From an uncultured Pelagibacteraceae bacterium (GTDB lineage: Bacteria > Pseudomonadota > Alphaproteobacteria > Pelagibacterales > Pelagibacteraceae): 64,000 nucleotides of DNA. Positions 41,668-49,822 of this stretch are shown here, one piece after another (positions within the stretch are counted from its first letter, which is position 1; every line of letters starts with the position of its first letter). The stretch is from positions 62,001-126,000 of the forward strand of contig CACDFI010000004.1 of the NCBI GenBank assembly GCA_902551985.1, in the 5' to 3' direction. The notes under the pieces were generated by a model. That model did no database searches, had not been told where the DNA came from, and saw only the letters and a program-made list of their open reading frames with translations. A program made the translations under genes and the position numbers.

Positions 41668-42794
41668 GATCTATAAATTTTACCCAAATAATTTTCAAGA
41701 AATGTTTTATTTTTTGAGAGAAACTTCAAAATGTTATTTCTAATAAAGATACTTAGAGGATTTGATAAATGGAATGAAAAATGATTAAATTTTGATTTGT
41801 CATTTATTGAGTAAATATTTTCAATTCTTTTTTGATAGTATTCATTTGAACCATTTAAAATACTTTTTAATATATCGTTTGCGGTCTCAATACTTTGGGA
41901 CGCGCCTTGAGCAAATGATGGTGGGAAAGTGAACAGAGCATCACCGGATAAATATATATTTTGTTCATTTAAACTCGGAAATTTGCTGCTTACGTAAACA
42001 GGAAAAGATTTTAATTCACTTAAATGTCCAAAGCTTATTTGTGATGTTTTTTGTAAACTTGATCTTAAAGAGCTTAAAAACTCACTAGATTTAAATAAAT
42101 TATAATTTCTTAGCTCATCTGATGATAATTTTTTTTTTATGATAGCTACAAAATTATATTCATTATTTTGGTTTATCGGATAGATCACATAATGACTGTT
42201 TGATGCCATATAAATAGAAATATCACTACCATAATCACCCCTTAACTTACCTCTAAGAGCGACATTAAAGTTATATTTTGGATTTGAAATATCATTCAAT
42301 ATCAATGACTTCGTTTTTGAAAAAATACCATCAGCAATTATCAAATAATCAAATTCCTCATGTGTATTTTCATCCAAAGTAATTCTGAAGCCATTCGCCT
42401 TTTCTATTTTTGTTATATTTGAATTAAATTTAATCTGATTTTCAGGCAAATTCTTAAATAAAAATTCTAATAATGTTGATCTTTTTAGTGTTGTGTATCG
42501 ATTTAATGGATCATTAAATTGTGTAAGGTCTATATCGCAAATTTTTTTAGACTTATTTGCTTGTATGAAATTCACTTTTGACGGAAAGCTAACTTCAGAT
42601 GCAGGTAGATTTTTAAATCCTATGTTATTCAATAACTTAATACTATTTACTGATAGTTGAATTCCATAACCATCTTGGAAATTAAAATTATTTTTTTTTT
42701 CAAATATTTTGTATTCAAAATTTTTTTCACTATTTAAAATATTTGCAAAATATAACCCCGATATTCCTCCACCAATTATTGCAATTTTTTTCAT
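41664..42794 (-). CDS. FAD-dependent monooxygenase (UbiH/aromatic hydroxylase type)
   Basis: A 376-aa flavoprotein. The N-terminal dinucleotide-binding motif is IIGGGISGLYFANIL, the middle DG motif is YLIIADGIFSKTKSL near residue 155, and the GD motif lies in IYLSGDALFTFPPSFAQGASQSIETA near residue 285. These three motifs define the class A flavin monooxygenases, which include ubiquinone-ring hydroxylases. A role in ubiquinone synthesis is possible, but the substrate is not proven. It follows mutY on the minus strand with a 4-bp gap. Confidence 0.85.
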   Translation of the reverse strand: MKKIAIIGGGISGLYFANILNSEKNFEYKIFEKKNNFNFQDGYGIQLSVNSIKLLNNIGFKNLPASEVSFPSKVNFIQANKSKKICDIDLTQFNDPLNRYTTLKRSTLLEFLFKNLPENQIKFNSNITKIEKANGFRITLDENTHEEFDYLIIADGIFSKTKSLILNDISNPKYNFNVALRGKLRGDYGSDISIYMASNSHYVIYPINQNNEYNFVAIIKKKLSSDELRNYNLFKSSEFLSSLRSSLQKTSQISFGHLSELKSFPVYVSSKFPSLNEQNIYLSGDALFTFPPSFAQGASQSIETANDILKSILNGSNEYYQKRIENIYSINDKSKFNHFSFHLSNPLSIFIRNNILKFLSKNKTFLENYLGKIYRS

Positions 42795-42798
42795 TAAT

Positions 42799-43785
42799 TT
42801 ATCTGATAGTATTAATTATTTTCTTTGTAAATGAAGGTAAAGTCAAATTAGTTAAATCTTTTACATCAACAAAAAAACCATTTTTCTTTTCTGGCAAATT
42901 ATTTTTCATCGTAATTGCAATTCTCATGTCCATATTAGACATTTTTATATTGATCCTTTTTCCCACGTGTTTTCTAAATTTTATTTTAGGTATCTCATTC
43001 ATTGGAAATATAGGCATATCCTTTAAAAAATTAAATTTTCTGTTTTTTAAAAGGTAAAAATTATTCTTTTTATTTTGAAAAATATTTGCCTCAAAAAATA
43101 TTTGTTTATTAAATTTATTTATTTTCACAATTTGAAAATCGTTTTTTTTAAAAGATTTACAATTTCTAGAAATTGGACAATGGTTACAAATTGGTTTTGT
43201 TGGTTTACAAATTAATGCGCCTATTTCCATTATGGCTTGAGCATAATCACTAGCTCTGTTTGTTTTCCCAAAAAAAGATTTTTTTTTATGTAAATTCTCT
43301 TTAGAAATTTCTTTTTCTTTTTTTAAATAAAATACTCTTTTCAAAACTCTTTCAACATTTCCATCTAGTGGGATTATTTTATTGTTGAATGCAATTGCCA
43401 TAATAGCTTTTGCAGTATAATCTCCTATCCCAGGAAGCGATTTTAAACTTTCCTCATTATTTGGAAGCTTTCCCTTAAATTCATTTATAATTATTTTTGC
43501 TGTTTTTTTTAAATTTTTTACTCTTGAATAATATCCTAATCCCTCCCAACATTTCATCAATTTAGCATCTCTAACTTTTGATAAACTTATTAAATCTGGG
43601 ATTTTCGAGGTAAAATTTTCAAAATATGGGATTACTGTTTTCACTTGAGTTTGTTGCAACATAAATTCACTTACTAAAGTAAAATATTCTTTTTGACTTT
43701 TAGAGACTTTTTTTCGCCAAGGAAGATTTCTTTTATTATTGTCGTACCATTTTAAAATTTTATTTGGTATGTTTTGATTTGTCAT
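42799..43785 (-). CDS. mutY: A/G-specific adenine glycosylase
   Basis: Excises adenine mispaired with 8-oxoguanine. From the ATG at 43785 the protein is 328 aa. The N-terminal KILKWYDNNKRNLPWR and EFMLQQTQVKTVIPYF are MutY hallmarks. The helix-hairpin-helix with catalytic Asp is SLPGIGDYTAKAIMAIAFNNKIIPLDGNVERVL, here noted by LPGIGDYTAKAI. The 4Fe-4S ligands are in CKPTKPICNHCPISRNC (Cys-x6-Cys-x2-Cys-x5-Cys). The C-terminal MutT-like recognition domain is present. Its start abuts the divergent DUF721 start with no gap. Confidence 0.94.
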   Translation of the reverse strand: MTNQNIPNKILKWYDNNKRNLPWRKKVSKSQKEYFTLVSEFMLQQTQVKTVIPYFENFTSKIPDLISLSKVRDAKLMKCWEGLGYYSRVKNLKKTAKIIINEFKGKLPNNEESLKSLPGIGDYTAKAIMAIAFNNKIIPLDGNVERVLKRVFYLKKEKEISKENLHKKKSFFGKTNRASDYAQAIMEIGALICKPTKPICNHCPISRNCKSFKKNDFQIVKINKFNKQIFFEANIFQNKKNNFYLLKNRKFNFLKDMPIFPMNEIPKIKFRKHVGKRINIKMSNMDMRIAITMKNNLPEKKNGFFVDVKDLTNLTLPSFTKKIINTIR

Positions 43786-44265
43786 ATGAATTTTAAATAT
43801 AATACTAAGCAGAGAAATAAATCTGTTCAAGGACTAAGATCTTTTAAAGATACTTTGCCCCAAGAAGCAAAAAGAATATTGAATAAAAAAGGACAAATTT
43901 ATTCAAATACTTTAGATAATTGGAAATTTCTTGTTGGCAAAGAATTATTTAATGTTTGCTATCCAATATCTTATAAAAACTCAAAATTGAATGGAAGCTA
44001 TTTAAGTATAATGGTTAAAAGAGGAAATGAAGTTGACCTAGAATATTCTAAGAAAGAAATTTTAAAAAAAATAAATATTTTTTTTGGTTATAATGTGGTC
44101 GATAATATAAGGTTAAAGACCTTTGAGGGAGAATTCAAAAAAACTAGAGATAATAAAATTAATAATGCGACAAATAGCAAAAATATAAAGAAGATTACCA
44201 ATATTAAGAATGATAAAATTAAACAATCTTTATTAGAATTAAATAAAATATTTAAAACAAGATGA
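43786..44265 (+). CDS. DUF721 (DciA-like) protein
   Basis: A 159-aa protein with the DUF721 pattern: LNKKGQIYSNTLDNWKFLVGKELFNVCYPISYK, noted by the central WKFLVGKELFNVCYPI, followed by a beta-rich LSIMVKRGNEVDLEYSKKEIL stretch. DUF721 defines DciA, a loader of the replicative helicase DnaB in bacteria without DnaC. The C-terminal 50 residues are Lys/Asn-rich and probably disordered. The ATG at 43786 directly adjoins the mutY ATG (CATATG), and dsbA-like and smc genes follow, a common alphaproteobacterial order. Confidence 0.8.
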   Translation: MNFKYNTKQRNKSVQGLRSFKDTLPQEAKRILNKKGQIYSNTLDNWKFLVGKELFNVCYPISYKNSKLNGSYLSIMVKRGNEVDLEYSKKEILKKINIFFGYNVVDNIRLKTFEGEFKKTRDNKINNATNSKNIKKITNIKNDKIKQSLLELNKIFKTR

Positions 44266-44843
44266 AAAAAATATTAATACAAACGTTAATAATATCATTA
44301 TTTTTTATTAGTTTTAACGCAACAGCTGAAATTAAACACATTAAAGACGGCAATGTTGATGCAAAAGTAAAACTCGTGGTGTTCGAATCTTTGACATGTA
44401 GTCATTGTGGAGATTTTCACAGAGATATTTATCCAAAGCTAAAAACTGATTTTATAGATAAAAATTTAATTTCGATTGAATATAGAAATTTTCCTCTAGA
44501 TATTGCTGCATTTAATGCAGCAAAAATAGCACATTGTAGGAATGATGGAAAATCAGAAATACTACATCACTTATACAACAACCAAAGTAGCTGGGTTAGA
44601 GGAAGTACAATTGAGGATCTCAATAAAAATTTAGAAAGAGTAGTTCAAGAATCAGGTTTTAAATTAGATTTTGATAATTGTATTGCCAACTCAAAAATTG
44701 AAGATTTTATTTTAGAAGACCGAATCGACGGAGCAAAAAACTATAAAATAGAGGCAACACCAACACTTATAATCAACGGTGAAAAGTTCGAAAATCCTAA
44801 AAACTATAAAAAATTAAAAAAATATATTGAAAAACTGATATAA
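44262..44843 (+). CDS. DsbA-like periplasmic thioredoxin-fold protein
   Basis: An exported 193-aa protein with a signal peptide (MKKILIQTLIISLFFISFNATA) and a DsbA-type thioredoxin fold. The active site is Cys46-Ser-His-Cys49 (LTCSHCGDFH) and the cis-Pro motif reads IEATPTLIING near residue 165. It belongs to the disulfide oxidoreductase group often encoded just upstream of smc in alphaproteobacteria. It probably introduces disulfide bonds in periplasmic proteins. It overlaps DUF721 by 4 nt and precedes smc by 8 bp. Confidence 0.92.
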   Translation: MKKILIQTLIISLFFISFNATAEIKHIKDGNVDAKVKLVVFESLTCSHCGDFHRDIYPKLKTDFIDKNLISIEYRNFPLDIAAFNAAKIAHCRNDGKSEILHHLYNNQSSWVRGSTIEDLNKNLERVVQESGFKLDFDNCIANSKIEDFILEDRIDGAKNYKIEATPTLIINGEKFENPKNYKKLKKYIEKLI

Positions 44844-44851
44844 GTCATTGA

Positions 44852-47425
44852 ATGGAGTTTAAAAAAATCCAATTAAATGGCTTTAAGTCATTCGCTGAAA
44901 AAACAAATTTTCTAATCGAAAAAGGACTAACTGGCATTGTCGGGCCTAACGGTTGTGGTAAATCAAACATTGTTGAGTCTCTTAGATGGTGCATGGGAGA
45001 AACTTCAGCCAAAAGTATGAGAGGTTCAGGAATGGAAGATGTTATATTTTCAGGTACATCAAATAAACCATCAAAAAATATTGCTGAAGTAGTTTTAAGT
45101 TTAAATAATGAAAATAAAGACGGTCCACATCAATATAATGATTTGGATGAAATAGAAATTCGGAGAAAAATTGAAAAAGATAAAGGATCTAAATTTTACA
45201 TAAACAATAAAGAAGTTAGAGCAAAAGATGCTCAAATGTTTTTTGCAGATCTATCCACTGGAGCTCATTCACCGTCATTAATAAGTCAAGGAAGGATAGG
45301 AGCATTAGTTACTGCAAAACCATCTGACAGAAGGGCTATACTTGAAGAGGCTGCTGGAATAGCAGGACTTCATGTAAGAAGACATGAGGCTGAAATCAGA
45401 TTAGGAGCAGCAGAAAATAATTTGAAAAGAGCAGACGAACTCAGAAGGCAACAAGAAAAACAATTAGCAAATTTGGAGAAACAAGCTGAAGAAGCTGCAA
45501 AATATAAATTAATTTCTGAGGAAATTAAAAAAGTAGAGGCAGGTCTTTATTATTTAAGACTTATAGAAATAGATAAAGAAATTAGTTTGGAAAATGAAAT
45601 TAACAATGAAGCAGATGGAAAAGTTGAGGAATTTAATAAAAAAATTAATGAGCTAGAAAATAAAATTAAAAGTGAACTTGAGAGGGTAGAACCTATAAGA
45701 CAAAAAAATATAGAAAATTTGTCTAAAATTCAAAGATTAAATCTTGAGCTTAAGGCTTTAGATGAAGAAAGCACAAGAATTAACGAGGAAATAGATACAA
45801 TAAAAAGTTCTATAAAAGTTATTGATGAGGATATTGATAGAGAAAAAAGTATTGTAATTGACGCAAATTCAAATGAAAAAAGATTAAAAGAAGAAAGAAG
45901 CATACTAACTGATACAGATTCTAAATATTATGAGACAGAAAAACTCTCAAATCAAGACTTGGATACCTCTAGATCAAAACTAATAAATGAACAAGAAAAG
46001 ATGGATGCATTGTTTGATAGTTTCAGTGTTGAGACATTGCAGAAAAATAATGAGATTATCAATAATATCAAACACCAAATTGAGGAAGTTAAAAGATTAA
46101 TTTCTGAAAATAGAAATCATCAAACAATTAAAATTTTGGATGAGTGTATTGTTAATTTATCATACTTGGCTATTAAAGTTAAAGATTTTGAGAATAACGA
46201 TACAGCGTCAACTTTAACAACGAAGAGTGAACAAATTAAAAAATTGCAAGACGACTATGCAGAAACTTATAGTAAAAATCAAAGTATAAAAAATGAATCA
46301 GTTAAAAGAAAAGAAAGAATAAGTATCATCGATCAAGAATTTGAGAGTTGGCAAAACCTTTTAACCAATTCAGAAAAAATGGTAAATGAGTTAAATGCTA
46401 GAAAAAATAAACTTAGTGAAAAATTAAACGATCTTGAAAAGCAACCTCAAGCTCAAGCTGAAAAAAAAGGAAAGATTTCAGAGAACTTAAGAATTTCAGA
46501 AAATGAAAAAAATGAGAACGAGATACTGGTTGAAAAAATTGATAATAACATAGCAGAAATTAGAAGTCAGCTTAATGATACTAAAGAAAGTTCGATCGAA
46601 ATCAGAGAAAAAAAGGCAAGTTCAGGTGCTACAATTGATGGTTTAAATAAAAGGAGAAAAGATCTCTTGGAAAGAATTATGACTGAATTAAATGTAGAAG
46701 AAGAAAATATATTTAATTATTCAAATTTAGAAAAAGGAAGTGAGTTTCCAGATCTAGTTACTCAAGAGGAACTATTAGACGAAAAAAAGAGAGAACGAGA
46801 AAAATTAGGATCCGTGAACTTAAGAGCAGACGATGAAACTGAAAAATATAAAACCGAAATTAAAAAGATGGAGCAAGACAGACAGGATCTTGTTACAGCA
46901 ATATTAAAATTAAAAGAGAGTATAACAGAACTAAACCAAAAAGGTCGAGAAAGACTTTTAGATGCATTCGAAAGAGTAAATAGGAAATTTAATGAGGTCT
47001 ATACAAAATTATTTAATGGAGGTAGTGCTAAATTAGAATTGGTAGACTCAGATGATCCACTAGATGCCGGTTTAGAAATGTTGGTAAGTCCACCTGGAAA
47101 AAGACTTCAATCTATTACTTTGCTTTCTGGAGGTGAACAGGCTTTAACAGCATTATCTCTAATATTTGCTGTGTTTTTAACCAACCCCTCGCCTATATGC
47201 GTTTTAGATGAGGTAGATGCTCCACTTGATGATGCAAACGTTACACGATTTTGTAATCTTTTAAATGAGCTAACAAAAATTACTTCTACCAGATTTATAA
47301 TAGTAACACACCACGCGCTAACTATGTCAAAAATGGACAGATTATATGGTGTTACAATGCCTGAGAAAGGGATAAGTCAGCTAGTTGCTGTTGACCTTCA
47401 AAAAGCTGAAAGCATGGTAGCTTAG
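44852..47425 (+). CDS. smc: Chromosome segregation ATPase SMC, short form without a visible hinge
   Basis: The ATPase head is complete. The Walker A motif is GPNGCGKS (residues 31-38), the signature motif LSGGEQ starts near residue 758, and Walker B (ICVLDEVDAPLDD) lies near 782-794. The ISQGRIGALVTAKPSDRRAILEEAAGI block near residue 145 is typical SMC. The protein is only 857 aa, against roughly 1150-1200 in most bacterial SMCs. The middle (about residues 385-450) shows no globular, Gly-rich hinge, only charged helix-forming sequence. Both coiled-coil arms look shortened. The reading frame is open throughout. F0 ATP synthase genes follow 4 bp later. Confidence 0.93.
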   Translation: MEFKKIQLNGFKSFAEKTNFLIEKGLTGIVGPNGCGKSNIVESLRWCMGETSAKSMRGSGMEDVIFSGTSNKPSKNIAEVVLSLNNENKDGPHQYNDLDEIEIRRKIEKDKGSKFYINNKEVRAKDAQMFFADLSTGAHSPSLISQGRIGALVTAKPSDRRAILEEAAGIAGLHVRRHEAEIRLGAAENNLKRADELRRQQEKQLANLEKQAEEAAKYKLISEEIKKVEAGLYYLRLIEIDKEISLENEINNEADGKVEEFNKKINELENKIKSELERVEPIRQKNIENLSKIQRLNLELKALDEESTRINEEIDTIKSSIKVIDEDIDREKSIVIDANSNEKRLKEERSILTDTDSKYYETEKLSNQDLDTSRSKLINEQEKMDALFDSFSVETLQKNNEIINNIKHQIEEVKRLISENRNHQTIKILDECIVNLSYLAIKVKDFENNDTASTLTTKSEQIKKLQDDYAETYSKNQSIKNESVKRKERISIIDQEFESWQNLLTNSEKMVNELNARKNKLSEKLNDLEKQPQAQAEKKGKISENLRISENEKNENEILVEKIDNNIAEIRSQLNDTKESSIEIREKKASSGATIDGLNKRRKDLLERIMTELNVEEENIFNYSNLEKGSEFPDLVTQEELLDEKKREREKLGSVNLRADDETEKYKTEIKKMEQDRQDLVTAILKLKESITELNQKGRERLLDAFERVNRKFNEVYTKLFNGGSAKLELVDSDDPLDAGLEMLVSPPGKRLQSITLLSGGEQALTALSLIFAVFLTNPSPICVLDEVDAPLDDANVTRFCNLLNELTKITSTRFIIVTHHALTMSKMDRLYGVTMPEKGISQLVAVDLQKAESMVA

Positions 47426-47429
47426 GCTG

Positions 47430-47708
47430 ATGGAAGAAGAGGATTTTAAAACTCGCCTTAAAAGTGCAAAAATTAGAGCAAAATCAAAATATTCTGAAAA
47501 TAAAGAGACATCGACATCAGGAATGGGGCATGCTTTCAAGATGAGCACAGAATTAGTTGCTGCAGTAGCTGTTGGGACAATTATTGGGTTTATTTTAGAC
47601 AATTGGTTTGGTACTAAACCTTGGTTAATTTTAATATTTTTTTTTGTAGGAGTAATTGCAGGAATTATGAATGTGATTAAATCAGCAAGAAAAATGCAGA
47701 AAAAGTAA
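47430..47708 (+). CDS. atpI: ATP synthase assembly protein AtpI/AtpZ family
   Basis: A 92-aa membrane protein with a charged N-terminal 30 residues and two hydrophobic helices (ELVAAVAVGTIIGFILD and WLILIFFFVGVIAGIMNVI). Together with its place directly upstream of atpB, this matches the AtpI/AtpZ family, thought to aid c-ring assembly or magnesium uptake. It begins 4 bp after smc, so the F0 genes may be read from the smc transcript. Confidence 0.87.
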   Translation: MEEEDFKTRLKSAKIRAKSKYSENKETSTSGMGHAFKMSTELVAAVAVGTIIGFILDNWFGTKPWLILIFFFVGVIAGIMNVIKSARKMQKK

Positions 47709-47717
47709 AAAAATAAT

Positions 47718-48452
47718 ATGGCATCAAACCCAATGTACCAATTCAATGTTTATAGAATTGGTCCAGAAATAAAACTAGGTTCAGTTGATATTTCCTTTAC
47801 TAACGCGAGCTTATTTATGGTTATTAGCTCACTAGCAATTTTAATAATTTTCAATTTAGGGGCAAAGAAAAAAACTTTAATACCTGATAAATTACAATTA
47901 CTCTCAGAACTAAGTTATTCCTTTGTGGCCAAAATGATTAGTGATACTGCTGGATCGAAAGCAAAGCCTTACTTTTCTTTTATATTTTCACTATTCATGT
48001 TTGTACTTTTTTGTAACATGTTCGGGATGATACCTTATGCATTTACAGTCACCAGCCATATTATTGTAACATTTGTTTTAGCAGCGTTTATTTTTGTTGG
48101 AGTCACAATTATTGGCTTCATGAAACATGGATTAGGATATTTAAAATTATTTGTTCCTAGTGGAGTTCCAATGGTATTGCTTCCATTAATAGTTGTTATT
48201 GAAATTATCTCATATTTAAGTAGGCCGATTAGTTTATCGGTAAGACTATTTGCAAATATGATGGCAGGTCACACAATGATGAAGGTATTTGGTGGCTTTG
48301 TTATAAGCTTAGGAATTGTTGGTGGATGGCTTCCACTAAGTTTTTCGGTTGCACTTACTGGTTTGGAGATATTAGTTGCTTTTCTTCAAGCATATGTATT
48401 TGCAATTTTAACATGCATTTATTTAAATGATGCATTAAATCTACACCATTAA
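47718..48452 (+). CDS. atpB: ATP synthase F0 subunit a
   Basis: Proton-channel stator subunit of F0. At 244 aa with five to six membrane helices it has the essential Arg in LSVRLFANMMAGHTMM near residue 176 and the conserved final helix ILVAFLQAYVFAILTCIYLNDA. The N-terminal QFNVYRIGPEI is typical for alphaproteobacteria. It lies 9 bp after atpI and 17 bp before atpE. Confidence 0.97.
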   Translation: MASNPMYQFNVYRIGPEIKLGSVDISFTNASLFMVISSLAILIIFNLGAKKKTLIPDKLQLLSELSYSFVAKMISDTAGSKAKPYFSFIFSLFMFVLFCNMFGMIPYAFTVTSHIIVTFVLAAFIFVGVTIIGFMKHGLGYLKLFVPSGVPMVLLPLIVVIEIISYLSRPISLSVRLFANMMAGHTMMKVFGGFVISLGIVGGWLPLSFSVALTGLEILVAFLQAYVFAILTCIYLNDALNLHH

Positions 48453-48460
48453 TAAAAAAA

Positions 48461-48465
48461 GGAGG
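48461..48465 (+). promoter_or_regulatory. Strong Shine-Dalgarno of atpE
   Basis: GGAGG at 48461-48465 lies 4 nt before the ATG at 48470. Most genes in this window have no clear Shine-Dalgarno sequence, so this one stands out. It fits the need for about ten copies of subunit c per complex. Confidence 0.8.
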
Positions 48466-48469
48466 AAAA

Positions 48470-48697
48470 ATGGAATTAGAAGCAGCAAAAATGATAGGAG
48501 CAGGTTTAGCAGCTATTGCACTCGCAGGTGCAGGAGTTGGTATTGGAATTATCTTTGGTAATTACTTATCTGGTGCTATGAGAAATCCATCTGCAGCTCA
48601 AAAACAATTCCCTAATTTATTATTAGGATTTGCTTTAGCTGAAGCTACAGGATTATTTGGACTAGTAGTTGCGTTGATTATTTTATTTGCATTTTAG
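48470..48697 (+). CDS. atpE: ATP synthase F0 subunit c
   Basis: Forms the rotating c ring. The 75-aa hairpin has a Gly-rich first helix (GAGLAAIALAGAGVGIGIIFG), the polar loop RNPSAAQ, and a second helix with the ion-carrying Glu58 in FALAEATGLFG. The residues around Glu58 do not show the sodium-binding pattern, so proton coupling is expected. A strong ribosome binding site precedes it. Confidence 0.98.
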   Translation: MELEAAKMIGAGLAAIALAGAGVGIGIIFGNYLSGAMRNPSAAQKQFPNLLLGFALAEATGLFGLVVALIILFAF

Positions 48698-48700
48698 TTA

Positions 48701-49291
48701 ATGTTGAAAAAAATAATTATTTTAGTATTCGTCACATGCTTTGCATGTTTTAATACAGTATTTGCTGCTGAAAGTGGTGGTATGCCTCAACTCAATCCAG
48801 AGTTTTGGATATCTCAAATATTCTGGCTTATCATCACATTTGGAATACTTTTTATTGTTCTAACTAAAGTTATATTGCCGAAAATCAGCGATAACCTAGA
48901 GACTAGAAAATCCCAAATACTAGAAAATATTGAGACTGCCGATAAACAAAAGGAAGAAAGTCAGAAAAAAATTGATGAATATGAAAAGATTATTTTAGAA
49001 AGTAAAATTAAAGCCAAGAATTATTTTAATGATGCTAGAGAAAAAATATTAGAAGATATTAATAAAAAGAGAGCTGCATTAGAAAAAGATCTTGATGAAG
49101 AAATTAGTAACACAGAAAATGAACTTTTTGAATTTAAGGAAAGCTCTGGAGATAAGGTTACTAAAATAGCAGCTGAAACATCAGCAGAGTTGATAAAAGA
49201 ACTGATTGGTGAGGGTGTGAATAGCAGCAGCATAGCAGCAATAGTAGAAGATCAAGCAAAAATGAATAAAGAGAGAAAAGATGTCATTTGA
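48701..49291 (+). CDS. atpF': ATP synthase F0 subunit b'
   Basis: Peripheral-stalk subunit. The 196-aa protein starts with a signal-like hydrophobic segment (KKIIILVFVTCFACFNTVFA). A membrane helix follows near residues 40-60 (FWISQIFWLIITFGILFIVLTK), then a long charged coiled coil. Presence of both b and b' genes is typical of photosynthetic bacteria and alphaproteobacteria. It overlaps the b gene by 11 nt. Confidence 0.92.
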   Translation: MLKKIIILVFVTCFACFNTVFAAESGGMPQLNPEFWISQIFWLIITFGILFIVLTKVILPKISDNLETRKSQILENIETADKQKEESQKKIDEYEKIILESKIKAKNYFNDAREKILEDINKKRAALEKDLDEEISNTENELFEFKESSGDKVTKIAAETSAELIKELIGEGVNSSSIAAIVEDQAKMNKERKDVI

Positions 49292-49778
49292 CGCAACATT
49301 TTGGGTAGCTATATCTTTTTTTATATTTGTTGGCCTGTTGGTATATTTTAAAATTCCACAGAATATCAATAGCCTCCTAACTAAAATGATAGGAGATATA
49401 AAAAAAGAAATTGACGAAAGTGAAAAATTAAGAATTGAATCAAAAAAACTCTTAGATGAAGCTCAGGCCAAACTTAACTCGGTCGAAGCAGAGTCTAAAA
49501 AAATACTAGATCAGGCTAAAACTGAGTCTGAGCAACTTGTATTAAGTATGAATGAAAAATTTCACAAAAGTTCCGAAATAAAGAAAAATTTAACTCAAAC
49601 TAAAATAAATCAGATGAAAGAGTCGGCAATCAAAGAAATCAAAGATAGATCAATTAAAATTGCACTTAAATCCGTGAAAAAGATTATGACTACAACAGTT
49701 GATAAGTCTAAATTGGATAATCTTTTTGAAAAAAATCTTGAAGAAGCAAAGTCTGAATTAAAAAAAATTAATTCATAA
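49281..49778 (+). CDS. atpF: ATP synthase F0 subunit b
   Basis: Second peripheral-stalk subunit, 165 aa. A single N-terminal membrane helix (ATFWVAISFFIFVGLLVYF) is followed by a long amphipathic, charged coiled coil that reaches F1. It starts inside the b' gene. The F1 genes are not adjacent; the next gene is crtI after 44 bp, so F0 and F1 are separate operons as in other alphaproteobacteria. Confidence 0.94.
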   Translation: MSFDATFWVAISFFIFVGLLVYFKIPQNINSLLTKMIGDIKKEIDESEKLRIESKKLLDEAQAKLNSVEAESKKILDQAKTESEQLVLSMNEKFHKSSEIKKNLTQTKINQMKESAIKEIKDRSIKIALKSVKKIMTTTVDKSKLDNLFEKNLEEAKSELKKINS

Positions 49779-49822
49779 CTTAATTACGTTACATTTACTC
49801 AAAATAATATAAAATCTGTATT

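Noticed and set aside
48470..48697. Possible sodium-coupled ATP synthase
   Set aside because: Subunit c lacks the Gln and Glu-Ser/Thr pattern of sodium-binding rings; the residues near Glu58 fit proton coupling.
49779..49822. A promoter for crtI in the 44-bp gap after the ATP synthase b gene
   Set aside because: TATAAA and TAATAT are present, but no -35 element at suitable spacing was found, so I could not support a promoter call.
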